From Saccopteryx bilineata (lineage: Eukaryota > Chordata > Mammalia > Chiroptera > Emballonuridae), in the NCBI RefSeq assembly GCF_036850765.1, contig NC_089492.1, positions 170,498,296 to 170,562,295 of the forward strand: DNA of 64,000 nt, in the 5' to 3' direction. Below the pieces are notes generated by a model. The model had not been told where the DNA came from, did not search any database, and was given only the letters and a program-made list of their open reading frames with translations. Shown one piece after another: positions 23,367 through 34,782 of the stretch; within the stretch, counting starts at the first letter, position 1, and the number at the start of each line of letters is the position of its first letter. Made by a program: the position numbers and the translations under genes.

Positions 23367-23742
23367 TTTTTTTCTTTTTTTCTTTTTATATTTTTCTGAA
23401 GTTGGAAATGAGGAGGCAGTCAGACTCCCACATGTGCCCGACCAAGATCCACCCGGCATGCCCACCAGGGGGCGATGCTTTGCCCATCTGGGACATCGCT
23501 CTGTTGCAACCAGAGCCATTCTTGCGCCTGAGGCAAAGGCCATAGAGCCATCCTCAGCGCCCGGGCCAACTTTGCTCCAATGGAGCCCTGGCTGCAGGAG
23601 GGGAAGAGAGAGACAGAGAGGAAGGAGAGGGGGAGGGGTGGAGAAGCAGATGGGTGCTTCTCCTGTGTGCCCTGGCTGGGAATCGAACCTGGGACTCCTG
23701 CACACCAGGCTGATGCTCTACCACTGAGCCAACTGGCCAGGG
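23367..23742 (-). mobile_element. Long tRNA-derived SINE
   Basis: A complete minus-strand copy of the ~380-bp class. The T-rich tail begins at 23367 and the head complement ends 'gagccaactggccaggg' at 23742. An exact 13-bp duplication 'ctgagaccttttc' flanks it at 23354-23366 and 23743-23755. The open frames across it are by-products of its low-stop GC-rich body. Confidence 0.93.
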
Positions 23743-23755
23743 CTGAGACCTTTTC

Positions 23756-25299
23756 ACTTGAAGCTTTTTAAATTTCATCTCTTATGATTTGAGGCCTAAA
23801 ATTATTCATATTTTTTTAACTGTGCAAGGATTTAAATTTCTTGTCTATATTTCCTTTCTCATTAAAAAACATCTATTTCTTTCATAGAGCTTTATCTTTT
23901 ATATGAAATGTTTGCTATATGCAACTAGTATTAACAAGTATGAAACTGTAATTTTATTTTGTTCATCCTCTTGATCTAGATCTACCAGTTCAGTGGGCAT
24001 ATAGGAAACCTTTGAAGGTATCGTAAAAAACATTATTTACCAACATTTTTTCACTTCACAATTGAAATAATCACTTTTCTATCTTCACTTTTAGTTGTCT
24101 TGCCTCTCTGCTGCCTGCCTACTAAGTCAAAGTCATATATTTTAAGTTTTTCTTACAGCATCACTCTCCTTTGGATATAGATTTGTATTAGTTTGGGTAG
24201 GTTAACTACCCTAACAAATACCAAATATTTATTGTTTTATTTGAACAGAGTCTAGTGTAAATATTTATAATGGACTGGTTATCCCAGATGATTCTTCTTC
24301 AACTGATAATTCAGGGATTCAGGCTTCTACCATCATGTAGTTCTGTCTCCTATATGAAGTGGCCAGTGTATTGAGTGACAAAAGAAAAGATAGAGTATGA
24401 AAGAGTGTAAAGGATGGTGTAAGGGTTAGACTTGGGAAAGGCAAACATTTCCATCCATATACTACTGCCTTGAACAGGTAGCATTTCCTTAACCAATGCA
24501 AGTGAGAAGATTTTCAGGGAGACCTTTTGGAAGGCTTGGTATGTTTCTCATGGAATTTGGGCTTGAAGCAACAGAGCAGAAAAGAGCCAGTTGTACTTCC
24601 ATTGATGATGGAATAGGGATGTGTGAGCATTACTGGGTTTTAGGCTTTTCTAAGTGGGAGATGCCTGGGCTCATTTTAAAGAAGATCCTTCTCAAATGGA
24701 AACATAGAGAGAAGAAAGGTCGTTCAATACAAAGAAGTCTGATGTAGGTGAAGATAATCAGTTTTAAGCAACCACTAAAAGGGAAGAATCACCAAACTAG
24801 TCAAGGGTTTATTCTGTTCCATCCTCCCCCAGGAGTTTCCAGCAAGAAAGAACTTCAGGGGGAAAAATACCACACCAAGACAAAGCCAGCAGGTGTAAAT
24901 CTGATGTGTCTAGAGCAAACTCATGACAGATTGCCACTGAACTTGCCGCTTTGTAAGTTGCAAAATGTTTTAGAAGTGTAAGCTATTTTATAATGCAAAT
25001 TTCTGGGTGTTTGGACACTTAGCTGTGCAGCTATAAATTTTTTTCATTTGGGATTTTACCCGTCTTGTTCTTTGATTTGGAACAACCAAGTAAGTTTTCT
25101 GTGGCACATGTGCCAAAGTATATTTGCAATTGTAGGCAAGTTCAGAAAACTTCCTGTATGCAGATATTTTCTAAAGAAACACTGTTCTTAACATCTTTCC
25201 TGCCTTTGCCAAGGTTTTTTCCCCCTAGACTAGTAAAGCCTTTAGTGTTATTAGACTAAAGGTATTCGTTTACTTGTGTGCTTTTCAAAACCCAATGAA
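23756..25299. other. Unique non-coding DNA
   Basis: No repeat family recognised. Several short open frames (24496-24981) lie in tandem on the plus strand, but without recognisable motifs or matching codon signals. Confidence 0.4.
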
Positions 25300-25309
25300 A
25301 TGCAAACAG

Positions 25310-25725
25310 CAATTTGCAGCAAAAAAAGTAGAGGTTTACTTAAGAAAATGTTATCAAACCTGGAGGCACAGGTAAACTAGTGGGCTAAAAGCTAGTTCCC
25401 TGATGGTCTGCGTGGAAATAGATTATATACAGAAAAAATTATTAATCATGGTGATTCAGGAGTTGGGGCCATGGGCTCCACTGATTGGTTGGAGCCAGGG
25501 TAGAAAGTAGTTGATCTTTGTATCAGGGCCTGATGTCAACCATGGGGTAATTATGTCTAGTTTCAGAAGGGTGTGGTTCGTAGGGTTGTTTCACTTTCAA
25601 GGGTCTGGGGCTGAAATTAAACAGAGGTCAGATATTATCTTTAGTTTGACCAAAACTCTGTGTTGGGTAAACAAGTGCATTAGGCTTGCTTGCTTGCACT
25701 TTGCCTGATTGGTGCATGAGCATGG
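25310..25725 (-). mobile_element. Degraded LTR-like segment
   Basis: Contains 'ccactgattggttgg' (complement of a CCAAT-type promoter box), 'gggcctgatgtca', 'gggtctggggctgaaa' and 'ctgattggtgcatgagc'. The order and spacing of several of these blocks are shared with 41560-42075, which suggests two copies of one LTR family. Assignment as an LTR is inferred from the promoter-like layout and this pairing. Boundaries are approximate. Confidence 0.4.
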
Positions 25726-25959
25726 GGCAGCACCACGTGTGTATAGTCTATGTAAGGCTGTAGGTGCTTGCCATCAGGGCAGCAGAATGTAGATTGCAGA
25801 TTGCCTGCTGCCATTGGGAGGGTCCATTTTTGCTATTGTTTGCCAAAAAAGGGGTCCACCACCCACCCACCCCTGGCCTGTTTGTTTGTCAGTCCAGGGA
25901 GAGAAGTGTTTTCTCCCTGCCCCCTGCCTGCTTGCTCATCTGCCATTGTGAGAAATTAA

Positions 25960-26057
25960 TCAACAAAATGTCCTACCAGCCTCTGGCTCCACAGTTCCTT
26001 TACGGTCTTCCTGAAACCAAGGTGAACCTGCATGGCCATGGCCACTGGCCTTATACT
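25960..26057 (+). mobile_element. LTR 3'-end fragment related to the solo LTR at 46217
   Basis: The stretch with 'ctggctccacagttccttta', 'cctgaaaccaagg', 'gaacctgcatggcc' and 'ctggccttata' lines up in order with the 3' end of the solo LTR at 46217-46953 read on its sense (minus) strand. Only the terminal ~95 bp can be matched by eye; the rest is too diverged or belongs to something else. Confidence 0.5.
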
Positions 26058-27086
26058 CTGCTTCTATGGTCAACAGACCTGAGGCTTTGTTCTTTTTTTA
26101 AGTGAGAAGAGGGGAGATAGAGGGACAGACTTCTGCATGCACCCCAACTGAATCGACCTGGCAACCCCCATCTGGGGCTGATGCTCAGAACAACCGAGCT
26201 ATCTTCAGTGACCAGGGCCACATTCAGACCAATAGAACCACAGACTGTTGGAGAGGAAGAGGGAGAGAAGCAGACGGTTGCACCCTGACTGGAATCAAAG
26301 TTGAAACGTCCATACACCAGGCCAATGCTCTATCTCAGGGGTCGGGAAACTTTTTGGCCGAGAGAGCCATGAACGCGACATATTTTAAAATGTAATTCCA
26401 TGAGAGCCATACAACAACCAGTGTATGTTATGCATTATCCAATAAAAATTTGGTATTGTCGCAGAGGACAGCTGTGATTGGCTTCAGCCACCGCAACCAT
26501 GAACATGAGCGGTAGGAAATGAACAGATTGTAATACATGAATGTTTTATATATTTTTTAAATTTTTTAAATTAATTTTAATGCAGTGACATTGATAAATC
26601 AGGGTACGTATGTTCTGAGAAAACATCTACAAATTATTTTGACCTTTGATTATGCTGCATACCCCTCACTCAAAGTCAAATCGTCCTCCTTTACCTTCTA
26701 TCTGGTTTTCTTTGTGCCCCTACCCTCCCCCCACTCCCTCCCTCTCCTTCCTCGCCCCTTCCCCACCCCTCCACCCCACTCCCTGTTACCATCACATTCT
26801 TGTCCATGTCTCTGAGTCTCATTTTTATGTCCCATCTATGCATGGGTTCATATAGTTCTTAGTTTTTTTCTGATTTACTTATTTCACTCTGTATAATGTT
26901 ATCAATGTCCATCCATGTTATTGTAAATGATCAGATGTCATCATTTCTTATGGCTGAGTAGTATTCCATAGTATATATGTACCAAAGCTTTTTAATCCAC
27001 TCGTCCTCTGACGGATTCTTGGGCTGTTTACAGATCTTTGCTATTGTGAACAATGCTGCTATAAACATGGGGGTGCATTTGTCCTT

Positions 27087-30000
27087 CTAGAACCATTCTA
27101 TGGTGTCCTTGGGGTATATTCCTAAAAGTGGGATAGCTGGGTCAAAAGGCAGTTCGATTTTCAATTTTTTGAGGAATCTCCATACTGTTTTCCACAGAGG
27201 CTGCACCAGTCTGCATTCCCACCAGCAATGCAGGAGGGTTCCCTTTTCTCCACATCCTCGCCAGCACTTATTCTGTGTTGTTTTGTTGAAGAGCGCCATT
27301 CTAACCGGTGTGAGGTGATATCTCATTGTGGTTTTAATTTGCATTTCTCTAATGATTAATGATGTTGAGCATTTTTTCATATGCCTATTGGCCATCTGTA
27401 TATCCTCTTTGGAGAAATGTCTATTCATTTCTTTTGCAAATTTTTTTTTTTCTTTTTGAAGCTGGAAACGGGGAGAGACAGTCAGACAGACTCCCGCATG
27501 CGCCCAACCGGGATCCACCTGGCACGCCCACCAGGGGCGATGCTCTGCCCACCAGGGGGCGATGCTCTGCCCCTCCGGGGCGTTGCTCTGCTGCGACCAG
27601 AGCCACTCTAGCTCCTGGGGCAGAGGCCAAGGAGACATCCCCAGCGCCCAGGCCATCTTTGCTCCAATGGAGCCTTGGCTGCGGGAGGGGAAGAGAGAGA
27701 CAGAGAGGAAGGAGGGGGTAGGGGGTGAAGAAGCAAATGGGCGCTTCTCCTATGTGCCCTGGCCGGGAATCAAACCCGGGACCCCCGCATGCTAGGCCGA
27801 TGCTCTACCGCTGAGCCAACCGGCCAGGTATTTTGCCCATTTTTTGATTGGATTGTTTGTCTTTCTGGTGTTGAGATTTACAAGTTCTTTATAAATGTTG
27901 GTTATTAACCCCTTATCAGACATACTGTCAAATATGTTCTCCCATTGTGTAGTTTGTCTTTTTATTCTATTCTTATTGTCTTTGGCTGTGCAAAAGCTTT
28001 TCAGCTTGATATAGTTCCATTTGTTTATCCTGTCTTTTATTTCCCTTGCCCGTGGAGATAAATCAGCAAATATATCCCTGCGAGAGATGTCAGAGAGCTT
28101 ACTGCCTATGTTTTCTTCTAAGATGCTTATGGTTTCACGCCTTACATTTAAGTCTTTTATCCATTTTGAGTTTCTTTTTGTGAATGGTGTAAGTTGGTGG
28201 TCTAGTTTCATTTTTTTGCAAATTGCTGTCCAATTTTCCCAACACCATTTGTTGAAGAGGCTGTCTTTACTCCATTGTATTTCCTTACCTCCTTTGTCAA
28301 ATATCAGTTGTCCATAGAGCTGTGGGTTTATTTCTGGGTTATCTGTTCTGTTCCATTGATCTATGTGCCTGTTCTTATGCCAGTACCAGGCTGTTTTGAG
28401 TACAATGGCCTTGTAGTATAGCTTGATATCAGGAAGTGTGATACCTCCCACTTTATTCTTCTTTTTTAAGATTGCCGAGGCTATTCGTGTTCTCTTTTGG
28501 TTCCATATAAATTTTTGGAATATGTGATTATATCTTTCAACTATGTCACTGGTATTTTAATTGGTATTGCATTGAATTTATAAATTACTTTGGGTAGTAT
28601 AGACATTTTAATGATGTTTATTCTTCCTAACCATGAGCATGGTATATGCTTCCACTTGTTTGTATCTTCGTTGATTTCTTTTATCAATGTTTTATAATTT
28701 TCTGAGTACAAGTCTTTAGTCTTCTTGGTTAAGTACTCCTAGGTACTTTATTTTTTGGTTGTAATAGTAAAGGGGATTGTTTCTTTAATTTCTCTTTCTG
28801 ATTGTTCATTGTAGGTGTATAAAAATGCCTCTGATTTCTGAGTATTAATTTTATATCCTGCCACCTTGCTGAATTTATTTATCAGGTCCAGTAGTTTTTT
28901 GACTGAGACTTTAGGATTTTCTATATACAATATCATATGATCTGCAAATAATGATAGCTTTACTTCTTTTCCAACTTGAATGCCTTTTATTTCTTTCTTC
29001 TTGTCTGATTGCTGTGGCTAGGACTTCCAGGACTATGTTGAATAAGAGTGGTGAAAGGGGGCACCCCTGCCTTGTTCCTGATCTTAAGGGGATTGCTTTT
29101 AATTTTTGCCCATTGAGTATGATGTTGGCTGTGGGTTTGTCATAGATGGCTTTTATCATGTTGAGGTATGTTCCCTGTATTCCCACTTTGCTTAGAGTTT
29201 TGATCATAAATGGGTGCTGGATTTTATCAAATGTTTTTCTGCATCTATTGAAATTATCATGTGGTTTTTCTCCTTCCTTTCATTTATGTGATGAATAACA
29301 TCGATAGATTTGCAAATATTGTACCAGCCTTGCCTCCCTAGAATAAATCCCACTTGATCATGGTGTATGATTTTTTCCATATATTGTTGGATCCAGTTTG
29401 CTAATATTTTGTTGAGGATTTTAGCATCTATATTCATCAGGGATATTGACCTATAATTTTCTTTCTTTGTGTCATCTTTGCCTGGTTTTGGAATCAGAAT
29501 TATGCTCACCTCATAAAAGGAGCTTGGAAGTCTTCCTTCCTCTTGAATTTTTTGAAATAGTTTGAGAAGGATAGGAGTTAGTTCTTCTTTGAATAGTTGG
29601 TAGAATTCCGTTGTGAAGCCATCGGGCCTTGGACTTTTCTTTGTTGGGAGTTTTTTGATAACTGTTTCTATTTCATTTGGTGTAATCGGTCTGTTTAGGT
29701 TTTCTGATTCTTCCAGACTGATTTTTGGAAGGTTGTATGTTTCAAGGAATTTGTCCATTTCACCTAGGTTGTCTAGTTTTTTGGCATACAGTTCTTCATA
29801 GTATTTTCTTACAATCCTTTGTATTTCTGTTGTGTCAGTTGTTATTTCTCCCCTCTCATTTCTAATTTTATTTATTTGAGTCCTCTCTCTCTTTTTCTTG
29901 GTGAGTCTAGTTAAAGGTTTATCAACCTTGTTTACATTTTCAAAAAACCAGCTCCTAGTTTCATTGATCCTCTGTATTGTTTCTTTAGTCTCTATGTCAT

Positions 30001-31039
30001 TTATTTCTGGTCTGATCTTTATTATTTCCTTCCTTCTACTACATTTAGGCTTTACTTGCTGTCCTTTTCCTAGTTCTTTTAGATGCAGGATTAAGTTGTT
30101 TATTTGAGCTTTTTATAGCTTCTTAAAGTGTGCTTGTAGTGCTATGAACTTCCCTCTCAGTACTGCTTTTGCTGTGTCCCATAAATTTTGAGTCGTTGTA
30201 TGCTCGTTATCATTCGTTTCTAGGAATTTTTTTATTTCTTCTTTGATCTCATTCCTAATCCATTTGTTATTTAACAACCTGCTATTTAGTTTCCATGTGT
30301 TTGAGAATTTTTGAGATTTTCTGTTGTGGTTGATTTCCAGTTTCATGCCATTGTGATCGGAGAAAGTGCTTGATATGATTTCAATCTTCTTAAATTTGTT
30401 GAGACCACTTTTGCGCCCTAACATGTGGTCTATCCTAGAGAATGTACCATGAGCACTTGAAAAGAATGTATATTCTGCTGATTTAGGGTGAAAGGTTCTG
30501 TAGATATCTATTAAATTGAGTTGATCTAGTGTGTCCTTTAAGTCTGCTGTTTCTTTGTTAACTTTCTTTCTTGAGGATCTACCTAGTGATGTTAGTGGGG
30601 TATTAAAATCCCCTACTATTATACTGTTGCTGTTGATCTTGCTCTTTATATCCATCATAGTCTGCTTTATATATTTAAGTGCTCCTATATTAGGTGCATA
30701 GATATTTATAATAGTTATATCTTTCTGTTGGATTGCTCCCTTTATCATTATGTAGTGGCCTTCTTTATCTCTTACTATATTCTTTGTTTTAAAATCCATT
30801 TTGTTTGATATAAGTATTGCTACCCCAGCTTTTTTTTCATTTCCATTTGCATGAAATGTTTTTTTCCATCCTTTTACCTTCAACGTATATGCATCTTTTG
30901 TTTTAAGGTGTGTCTCTTGTAGACAGCATATGTATGAGTCCTGTTTTCTTATCCATGCAGCTACCCTATGTCTTTTGATTGGATCATTTAATCCATTTAC
31001 ATTTAGCGTTATTATTGACATGTAGTTGTTTATTGCCAT
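27087..31039 (-). pseudogene. L1 E ORF2, broken and SINE-interrupted
   Basis: The ATG at 31037-31039 opens a good endonuclease domain (30113-31039) with QETH, GDFNTPL, SRIDH and SDH motifs. The RT follows in pieces at 29204-29758, 28911-29207 and 28748-28936, in two different frames. The C-terminal region spans 27792-28451 and, beyond a SINE insertion (27446-27828), 27087-27440 with a CX3CX7HX4C knuckle ([18 protein letters not shown]). Several frameshifts, stops and the SINE make it non-functional. Confidence 0.9.
27446..27828 (-). mobile_element. Long tRNA SINE inside L1 E ORF2
   Basis: A complete minus-strand copy of the ~385-bp SINE class, tail at about 27446 and head complement 'ccgctgagccaaccggccagg' at 27828. 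The flanks 'ttttgcaaattttt' (left) and 'ttttgcccattttt' (right) are the probable duplication of an L1 sequence; removing the SINE restores the L1 reading. It is well preserved, so it is the youngest layer of the nest. Confidence 0.92.
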
Positions 31040-31096
31040 TTTATTCTTTAAATCTGTATTCCTCTTTTGCTATATTCTTTTCCCACTTTGAACTGT

Positions 31097-32010
31097 TTAC
31101 ACCATGCCCCTTAACATTTCGTGCAGCATTGGTTTTGTTGTAATGAATTCCTTGAGTTTTTTTTTTGTCTGGTAAACTTTTTATTTCTCCTTCAATTTTA
31201 AATGATAGCCTTGCTGGATAAAGTAGTCTTGGTTGTAGGTTCTTGTTCTGCATTACTTTGAATATTTCTTGCCATTCCCTTCTGGCTTCAAGTGTTTCTG
31301 TTGAGAAGTCTGATGTCATCCTTATGGGGGCTCCTTTGTAGGTGATAGCCTTTTTTTCTCTCACAGCTTTTAATATTTTCTCTTTATCACTTAGCTTTGG
31401 TATTTTAATTATGATGTGTCTTGGTGTAGGTTTCTTTGGGTTTCTTTTTAGTGGAGTTCTTTGTGCTTCTTGAATTTGTGAGAGTTTCTCCTGCATTAAT
31501 TTAGGGAAGTTTTCAGCTATGATATGATTGAACAAAGCCTCTATCTTTTGTTCTTTCCCTTCTTCTTCAGGAACCCCTATGATGTGGATGTTATTTCTCT
31601 TTATGTTGTCACAGAGCTCTCAGAGTTTCCTCAGACTTTTTAAGTCTCTTTTCTTTTTTCTTCTATGCTTTCATGCCTTCATTCCAGTTGTCCTCCAACT
31701 CACTGATTCGATCCTCAGCTCTATCCATCCTGTTTTTAATTCCTTCCATTGTGGTCTTCATTTCTGATATTGTATTTGTCATCTCCGACTGATTCTTTTT
31801 TAATATTTCAATATCCTTTTTTATACTTGCTATTTCTTTATTTAGGTGTTTGTGATGACCATCCATTGTTGTTCTAAGATCCCTAAGCATCCTTACAATC
31901 ATTATTTTAAACTCAGCATCTGGAAGTTTGATTATTTCCATATCACTCAGTTCATCTCCTGAAGGTCTCTCTTGTGGTTTCACTTGGATTGCACTTCTTT
32001 GTCTTCTCAT
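31097..32010 (-). pseudogene. L1 E ORF1, frameshifted
   Basis: The N-terminus (MRRQRSAIQVKPQERP) starts at 32010. A coiled-coil region with Glu/Lys/Met-rich heptads runs to about 31663, then a frameshift; the RRM and C-terminal domain continue in another frame (31041-31535). A late frameshift near 31155 makes the open frame run past the family-like end. In the collinear frame, ORF1 ends ...MLRGMV with a stop at 31097-31099. It would have been the RNA-binding chaperone of the L1 particle. Confidence 0.8.
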
Positions 32011-32923
32011 TGTGCCTACCCAGGGTGTTTTCTTTGTAGAGCTGGTAGAGTGTAGTCTTGGTGTTGTCTGCCTCTAGTTTTTACTTGTGTTGTTTCTGAG
32101 TCTTCTTAGGTTGGCATCAGCTATTATTTGTAATCCACTTTAGGATTTGGGCTGCTTTGAAGTCTTGATTTGTTTGTTTTCTTAACAGGTGATTGTCTTG
32201 TTTGCTGATCTCAGCAGGGGCTTATTTGAAACTGTATCCAGAAATGTGGTGGGTGTGACCTGAGGTTCTGAAGTCCTCTTCTGCAAGTTAATCTCTCTGG
32301 GGGCGGGTTGCTTTCTCAGCTTCAGTAGGGGGAGGTGTATCTCAGATCTCCAAGGAGACCTGAGTTACTGCCCTTCCTCCCCACTTCTTGTTTTCAGCTG
32401 TGTCTTGTTGTGCTGATTGGAGCTGGAGAGATGTCTGTATCTCTGTGACCTGGAAGTACTTTTGTATTTTGCTTTGTGGAAGGATCAGCCCCTCCCCCAG
32501 TTATGGCCACCTCCAGCACTGAATGAGTCAGCTTTTTATGTCATCACCTATATTCCTCTCCCCCTCACCATCCATCTCTCTCTTTCTCCTCTTTTTGGAA
32601 GACAAGCAGGCCCTTTCAACATACCTCATTCCCTGGTCACCAGGTAAGTGGCTGTGAGCAGTATTTACTGCTCTTTTCTTGGAATTGAGAGTCCATCCTC
32701 ACCCCCCCACACACCCCATGTTCCTGTAAGCAGGAGAGATTCAGGCGCTCCCTACCAGATTTGTTGTGACTTCTTCTTTGCTCCTTGATTTTTGAAAGGT
32801 GTTCTTGTAGTCCAGATTTGGTGTTTCACACTGATTGTTCATAAATTAGTTTATAATCCAGTTTGGTGGTGTGAGCTGGGAGTCTGTGCGTCTGCCTACT
32901 CTGCTGCCATCTTCAGGTCTCAA
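32011..32923 (-). promoter_or_regulatory. L1 E 5' UTR
   Basis: About 0.91 kb between the ORF1 start and the L1 5' boundary set by the target duplication. Its only clear motif is the YY1-like 'aagatggc' at the sense 5' end. Unlike the UTRs of A and D it shows no TGACGTCA octamer there and no tandem units. Confidence 0.6.
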
Positions 32924-33074
32924 GAATATTTTATATTTTTAACGTTATTATTATTATTTTTAAAGATTTGTCTGTGAGCCAGATGCAGCCATCAAAAGAG
33001 CCACATCTGGCTCACGAGCCATAGGTTCCTGACCCCTGCTCTATCTACCGAGTCAACAATCCAGGGAAAATCAT

Positions 33075-33188
33075 TATCTATCTATCTACTTATCTACTTA
33101 TCTATCTATCTATCATCTATCTATCTATCATCTATTATCTATCTGTCTATCTATGATATCTATGATAGATAAGTAGATAGATAGATTT
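33075..33188 (+). repeat. (TATC)n tetranucleotide repeat with inverted end
   Basis: Imperfect (tatc)n with interruptions, turning at about 33150 into its own complement '(gata)n' ('gatagataagtagatagatag'). The two arms could fold into a hairpin. It abuts a truncated SINE tail on the right. Confidence 0.9.
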
Positions 33189-33262
33189 TTTTTTCTGAGA
33201 GAGGCAGGAAGAGAAAGAGACAAGAACATCAAGCTTTTTCTGTATGTGCCCTGACCAGGCAG
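33189..33262 (-). mobile_element. Truncated tRNA SINE (tail half)
   Basis: Tail T-run, 'gagagaggcaggaagagaaag', 'gtatgtgccctgaccaggc': the 3' part of a minus-strand SINE. The head is missing. Confidence 0.6.
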
Positions 33263-34154
33263 AGGCTTTTTTCTTAAGACACTTTGATGGTGACAAAAAT
33301 CTGATGTCCTCAGCGCTTGATATTAAGAGAGGGAGTGAGCAGACAGAGAGTAAAAAGGGTCATATTGAAGAAATAGAACTCCTGCATGGTTACATTAGCT
33401 CAGATCTAAGTATACCTGTAGGTATATTTACTAATCATTCAGAATTCATATGACAGCCTATGAAGTGAGTAAAAAAGCAGAACTATGGAGAATTGGAACT
33501 AAATGGGTGAAATAAGTATATATACTATATATATTTATATACATAATACTATATCTATATATATAGATATAGACATGGATATAGACAGTGTGGAGTTTGA
33601 AGGAAAAAGGAGATTATAAAAAAGTGAGAGAAATATATAAATAACACAAAATTTGATCTAAAATTAACATTTTAGCTGGAATTACAATCAACTCAATATT
33701 GAATGAATAATAGTTTTGCTTTATCTTCTTTGAATTTTGAAGTGTTTATTGAGGGAGATAATTTGGTGATTCCACGTTTCTTAACTGGATTATTGATTCT
33801 TCTGTGGACATGAAGGTGTTCAGACCTTCCAGGGTACAACATATAGTTGGATTTAAGAGGAAAACAACTAATAAAACATCCCAGTATTGTGAAGAAAACC
33901 AAAGACTATTTTAGCCCACCATCTTTGAAAAGGCTAATTTCAAGTTCCAAAAAATTGTTCTTTTCCATTCTGTCTCAGTTTTCATCAGTCATCAGTTGAC
34001 TTTTGGTTGCTAGAGAGGAAAGGAACTACCTTGAACTAAATGTAAATTAAAATAAAAGAGGTATTTATCACAATTTAATGTAGTTATACTGATTGTGTAA
34101 TAGGCTGAGATTTGGGGGATGTTGGAATAGTATGAATGTATTTGCTTATGAATC
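33263..34154. other. Unique non-coding DNA
   Basis: AT-rich with an (at)n-type patch at 33517-33580. Nothing else recognised. Confidence 0.45.
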
Positions 34155-34265
34155 TTGGAGGCCAGAGGGTAAATTGTGGTGGGTAGACTAATACCACCTC
34201 CTCCTCAACTGCAAGAAGTCCATGTCCTAATCCTTGGAAACTGTGACTAAGTCATGTGACTAAAC
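34155..34265 (+). mobile_element. MaLR-like fragment
   Basis: 'gtggtgggtagactaatacc', 'aagtccatgtcctaatcc' and 'aaactgtgactaagtcatgt' resemble the start of an ancient MaLR-class LTR. Very diverged and cut by the LTR-like segment to its right. Confidence 0.4.
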
Positions 34266-34289
34266 CTGACAATTTCATGCTAGAGGATG

Positions 34290-34782
34290 ATATGGGGGTT
34301 CAGAGTGAGCCACTCCAAAATGTGCCTCAGTAGTGTACAGATTGCATTAAGCTGAATGCAACTTCAGAAACAGGCTCAAGAGAAACTTCCACCTTTCCCA
34401 TTGACTGCACAGAAGAGCTTGAATTAGAGGCCTTGCCCATAATAAGTTATTATCAGAAATAACTTCTTTTGATATCTATAGAGCAGAGCAAACTCTGATT
34501 GATAAATGTCTGTTTTTCTTATTGGGCAATGACCTCTTGGAACACCCAAGGTGCCTTACCTCATTCCTAGCTCAAGGTGTCATGCATCTCAATCCTCCTT
34601 GCTACCTTTGAACCTCTCACTCATGTGGACTCTTTGACTCTCTTATGGATGTAGGGTTTCCATACATATGTATGTATTAAACTTGGTTATTTTTTCTTGC
34701 GTTGCCTCATGTCTATTTGGTTATTGGACAAGCCAGAAAACCTTGAAAGTAGAGAAAAGTTTGTTTTTCCCCCACAGTAGGC
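34290..34782 (+). mobile_element. ERV LTR-like segment
   Basis: From 'gatatgggggttcagagtga' to 'tttttcccccaca' with an R-U5-like right part: 'gtatgtattaaacttgg', then a T-rich stretch and 'cctcatgtctatttggttat'. The beginning TG/GGGG and the ending CCCC/CA are mutually inverted, as in LTRs. I could not find a clean 4-6-bp duplication, so boundaries remain tentative. Confidence 0.5.

Larger units (their letters stand above)
26552..32923 (-). mobile_element. Full-length L1 (element E) inside the MITE
   Basis: A minus-strand L1 of ~6.37 kb: 3' end at 26552-26640, 3' UTR with a C-rich (sense G-rich) tract (26720-26790), ORF2 (27087-31039), a 57-nt spacer, ORF1 (31097-32010) and a 5' UTR of ~0.91 kb. 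Its sense 5' end carries 'aagatggcagcagag' (complement near 32904-32918), a YY1-like start as in other mammalian L1s. Flanking repeats 'gaatgttttatat' (26539-26551) and 'gaatattttatat' (32924-32936) are its duplication. The ORF sequences are clearly different from A-D, so it is another, older L1 lineage. Confidence 0.92.
26336..33038 (+). mobile_element. hAT-type MITE, split by L1 E
   Basis: Left part 26336-26551 starts 'caggggtcgggaaac'. Right part 32937-33038 ends with the complement of 'caggggtcaggaacc'. These are ~16-bp imperfect inverted ends, and a perfect 8-bp duplication 'ctctatct' lies at 26328-26335 and 33039-33046, the hallmark of hAT transposition. With L1 E removed it is ~320 bp and aligns along its whole length with the uninterrupted copy at 42082-42401. 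No transposase is present, so it is non-autonomous. Confidence 0.9.
26090..33070 (-). mobile_element. Old tRNA SINE split by a hAT MITE
   Basis: A minus-strand SINE runs from its tail at about 26090 through the purine-rich middle to 'caggccaatgctctatct' at 26335, then resumes after the insertion at about 33047 with 'accgagtcaacaatccaggg'. The two halves join into a continuous SINE head complement once the MITE (26336-33038) and one 8-bp duplication are removed. It is the oldest layer of the nest. Confidence 0.85.

Noticed and set aside
33075..33188. CRISPR-like repeat array
   Set aside because: A simple tetranucleotide repeat with no spacers, in a vertebrate genome.
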